From an uncultured Lachnospiraceae bacterium (lineage in GTDB: Bacteria > Bacillota > Clostridia > Lachnospirales > Lachnospiraceae), in the NCBI GenBank assembly GCA_910589105.1, contig CAJUST010000003.1:58216-122215 (forward strand): a stretch of DNA of 64,000 nucleotides, read 5' to 3'. Below are positions 62,430-64,000 of this stretch, piece by piece; within the stretch, counting starts at the first letter, position 1; each line of letters begins with the position of its first letter. The notes under the pieces were generated by a model, which was not told where the DNA came from, searched no databases, and saw only the letters and a program-made list of their open reading frames with translations. The translations under genes and the position numbers were made by a program.

Positions 62430-62456
62430 GTGGCAAAACGAATAAAAATCAAATAA
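62430..62456 (+). other. upstream mini-ORF 1, copy of the remA start
   Basis: GTG start then VAKRIKIK and TAA (8 codons plus stop), preceded by AAAGACAGCA. It copies the remA translation start 71 bp downstream. It may be translated and affect ribosome loading; this is inference. Confidence 0.5.
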
Positions 62457-62464
62457 AAGCGTCA

Positions 62465-62491
62465 GTGGCAAAACTGATAAATATCGAATAG
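62465..62491 (+). other. upstream mini-ORF 2, copy of the remA start
   Basis: GTG start then VAKLINIE and TAG, 35 bp after mini-ORF 1 and 36 bp before the remA ATG. The KLINI string matches the canonical RemA N-terminus more closely than remA itself does here. Confidence 0.5.
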
Positions 62492-62500
62492 GGGACAGCA

Positions 62501-62761
62501 ATGGCAGAACTGATGAATATTGGATTTGGAAATCTGGTGCATACAGATAAAATTGTTGCGGTTGTTACGCCGGATTCCGCGCCTGCGAAGCGGTTAGCGC
62601 AGAGGGCGAAACAGGAAGAACGGATTGTTGACGCGACACAGGGGAGAAAGACGCGCAGCGTCCTAATTATGGATCAAAACATGGTTGTATTGTCCGCTTT
62701 GGCGCCGGATACATTGGCGGGGCGTTTCCACGAACTGGTGGGAAATGGAAAAGGTGATTAA
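62501..62761 (+). CDS. remA: RemA family regulator (DUF370)
   Basis: RemA is a DNA-binding activator of biofilm matrix and osmoprotection genes in Bacillus; its role in Clostridia is less known. The 86-residue protein has NIGFGNLVHTDKIVAVVTPD, RIVDATQGRKTRSVLIMD and VVLSALAPDTLAGRF. ATG 62501 is preceded by GGGGACAGCA. Its stop abuts the gmk ATG. Two mini-ORFs copying its start lie just upstream. Confidence 0.9.
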   Translation: MAELMNIGFGNLVHTDKIVAVVTPDSAPAKRLAQRAKQEERIVDATQGRKTRSVLIMDQNMVVLSALAPDTLAGRFHELVGNGKGD

Positions 62762-63403
62762 ATGAAACAGGATAAAAGAGGGATATTAGTTGTTTTTTCC
62801 GGTTTTTCAGGAGCTGGAAAAGGTACGGTAATGGCAGAGCTTTTACGGCGTTACCCAGAGTATTATGCGCTGTCCATTTCTGCGACGACAAGGCAGCCCC
62901 GCGTCAATGAACAGGACGGAAGGGAATATTTTTTCAAAACAAGAGAAGAATTTGAAAAAATGATTGCAAAAAATGAACTGATAGAGTATGCTTTGTACGT
63001 TGAAAATTATTATGGCACGCCGAAAGCCTATGTGGAAGAACAGCTTGCGGCTGGGAAAGACGTGATTTTGGAGATTGAGACACAAGGCGCTTTGAAGGTG
63101 AAGCAGATGCTTCCGGATACGCTTTTTTTGTTTGTTACGCCAAATGATGCGGCGACTTTAAAGAAGCGCCTGCTTGGAAGGGGAACGGAATCGGAAGAAG
63201 CAGTGAACCAAAGGCTTCTAAAAGCGTTAGAGGAGGTAAACGAGGTCATTGCGTATGACTATCTGATTTTTAATGATACGGTGGAAGAATGTGTGGAAGA
63301 AGTGCATTCCATGATACAGCGGGAACACAGGAGCGTATCCAGAAACGGGGAGTTTCTTGCGAAAATGAAAGAAGATCTTTTGGGGTTATCGAAAGGAGAA
63401 TAG
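62762..63403 (+). CDS. gmk: guanylate kinase
   Basis: It phosphorylates GMP to GDP. The P-loop is FSGFSGAGKGTVM, and SISATTRQPRVNEQDGREY binds GMP. The 213-residue length is standard. It starts directly after the remA stop. Confidence 0.97.
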   Translation: MKQDKRGILVVFSGFSGAGKGTVMAELLRRYPEYYALSISATTRQPRVNEQDGREYFFKTREEFEKMIAKNELIEYALYVENYYGTPKAYVEEQLAAGKDVILEIETQGALKVKQMLPDTLFLFVTPNDAATLKKRLLGRGTESEEAVNQRLLKALEEVNEVIAYDYLIFNDTVEECVEEVHSMIQREHRSVSRNGEFLAKMKEDLLGLSKGE

Positions 63404-63406
63404 AAT

Positions 63407-63667
63407 ATGATACATCCGTCTTATGTAGAATTGATGAAAGTTGTCAACCATGACGTTGCGATTGGAGAAGAACCGGTAGTCAACAGCCGTTACTCGATTG
63501 TAATAGCCGCGGCGAAACGGGCGCGCCAGATTATCGGAGGGGTGGAATCTTCCCTGCCGGAGTCAAGCGGCAAAAAGCCGTTATCGGTTGCGGTAGAGGA
63601 GCTTTACCGTGGAGATGTGAAAATTCTAAGCGAGGAAGACGAGACGAAAGAACAGAATAATAAATAA
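63407..63667 (+). CDS. rpoZ: DNA-directed RNA polymerase omega subunit
   Basis: The 86-residue omega subunit supports assembly of RNA polymerase. SRYSIVIAAAKRARQIIGG is the conserved core, and SVAVEELYRGDVKIL follows. It begins 3 bp after gmk, as is typical. Confidence 0.93.
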   Translation: MIHPSYVELMKVVNHDVAIGEEPVVNSRYSIVIAAAKRARQIIGGVESSLPESSGKKPLSVAVEELYRGDVKILSEEDETKEQNNK

Positions 63668-63677
63668 TTGAACGAGG

Positions 63678-63708
63678 GGGTGTACAAAATTCGTACATCC
63701 TTTTTCTT
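63678..63708 (+). terminator. terminator after rpoZ
   Basis: GGGTGTAC (63678-63685) pairs with GTACATCC (63693-63700), followed by TTTTTCTT. Confidence 0.75.
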
Positions 63709-63760
63709 CTTACAGAGCATTCTAAAAAAAGGAACTACGCAGAAAAATTTGGAGAACGAT

Positions 63761-64000
63761 ATGAATGTATTTTTTATTTCCTTGGGCTGTGATAAGAATT
63801 TAGTCGATTCAGAGCAGATGTTGGGGCTTTTGACGTCTGAAGGAATTGCCATAACAGACGATGAAACGCAGGCTGACGTCATTATTGTCAATACCTGCTG
63901 TTTTATCGGAGACGCCAAGGAAGAAAGCATAAAGACAATCCTTGAGATGGCAGAGTATAAAACAAATGGAAAATTACGCGGGCTGATTGTGACTGGCTGT
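63761..64000 (+). CDS. rimO: ribosomal protein S12 methylthiotransferase RimO (partial)
   Basis: The first 80 residues of a MiaB/RimO radical-SAM enzyme. MNVFFISLGCDKNLVDSEQM and DVIIVNTCCFIGDAKEES hold two of the three N-terminal cluster Cys, and VTGC the third at the window edge. The CDKNxVDSE pattern is typical of RimO rather than MiaB. The rest lies beyond the window. ATG follows GGAGAACGAT. Confidence 0.9.
   Translation, partial: MNVFFISLGCDKNLVDSEQMLGLLTSEGIAITDDETQADVIIVNTCCFIGDAKEESIKTILEMAEYKTNGKLRGLIVTGC

Overview
The window looks like a chromosomal segment of a low-to-mid GC, anaerobic, Gram-positive gut Clostridia, most likely a member of the Lachnospiraceae. This is inferred from protein character and gene order: a yicC-remA-gmk-rpoZ-rimO run, a NUDIX-spoIIM pair, a two-gene SUF-type Fe-S cluster system, indolepyruvate:ferredoxin oxidoreductase next to phenylacetate-CoA ligase, a split transketolase, ribonuclease Y, and sporulation-type genes. 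Shine-Dalgarno sites are strong (AGGAGG type) and many promoters are near-perfect sigma-A sites. No prophage, CRISPR array or complete insertion sequence is present.

Layout. 1-450: the 3' end of a gene with a hexapeptide-repeat tail, then a 221-bp nested inverted-repeat element and a sigma-A promoter. 503-8197: one co-directional run hom-apgM-lysC-pyrC-pyrF-pyrK-pyrD, joining aspartate-family amino acid synthesis to pyrimidine synthesis (both draw on aspartate), followed by a secreted Cys/His/Asp-repeat protein. 9.1-11.7 kb: lytic transglycosylase, a small membrane protein and an orphan OmpR-type response regulator, whose kinase survives only as a frameshifted scrap beside a type I restriction specificity-subunit fragment. 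11.7-14.6 kb: prfC-trxA, a DUF4352-like remnant and a 31-residue membrane peptide. 14.6-19.4 kb: SOS-controlled recA-recX, rny, a NUDIX hydrolase and spoIIM. 19.4-20.6 kb (minus strand): tRNA-Arg(CCG) directly upstream of DAHP synthase. 20.8-25.9 kb: SH3-domain membrane protein, then rluF-ligA-metA. 25.9-28.9 kb: zinc-ribbon gene debris, a DUF1002-type secreted protein and a membrane protein. 29.2-34.0 kb: methyltransferase-hslO-nadE-aldo/keto reductase. 34.1-39.3 kb: PAP2-type membrane protein, L,D-transpeptidase, tcdA and split transketolase. 39.4-48.2 kb: DUF6033-like protein, CgeB-like glycosyltransferase, sufC-sufB (SMS type), zinc-finger protein, murI, TraX-like protein, NYN-LOTUS protein and pyrG. 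48.3-54.6 kb: a 2055-residue secreted GH84 glycosidase with many accessory domains. 54.8-61.4 kb: iorAB-paaK, a small MITE-like element, an amidohydrolase and an acyl-CoA synthetase. 61.5-64.0 kb: yicC-remA-gmk-rpoZ and the start of rimO.

Most of the window is core metabolism and information processing. The unusual material is (i) the folded inverted-repeat element at 173-393, (ii) the smaller element at 58562-58768, (iii) two upstream mini-ORFs that copy the remA start, (iv) the Cys/Asp repeat protein at 8229, (v) the wreckage downstream of the response regulator, (vi) the NYN protein with two LOTUS domains, and (vii) short duplications within and just after the GH84 gene. No complete and clearly novel multi-gene system is visible. 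All functional calls rest on recognised motifs and context; no database search was run.
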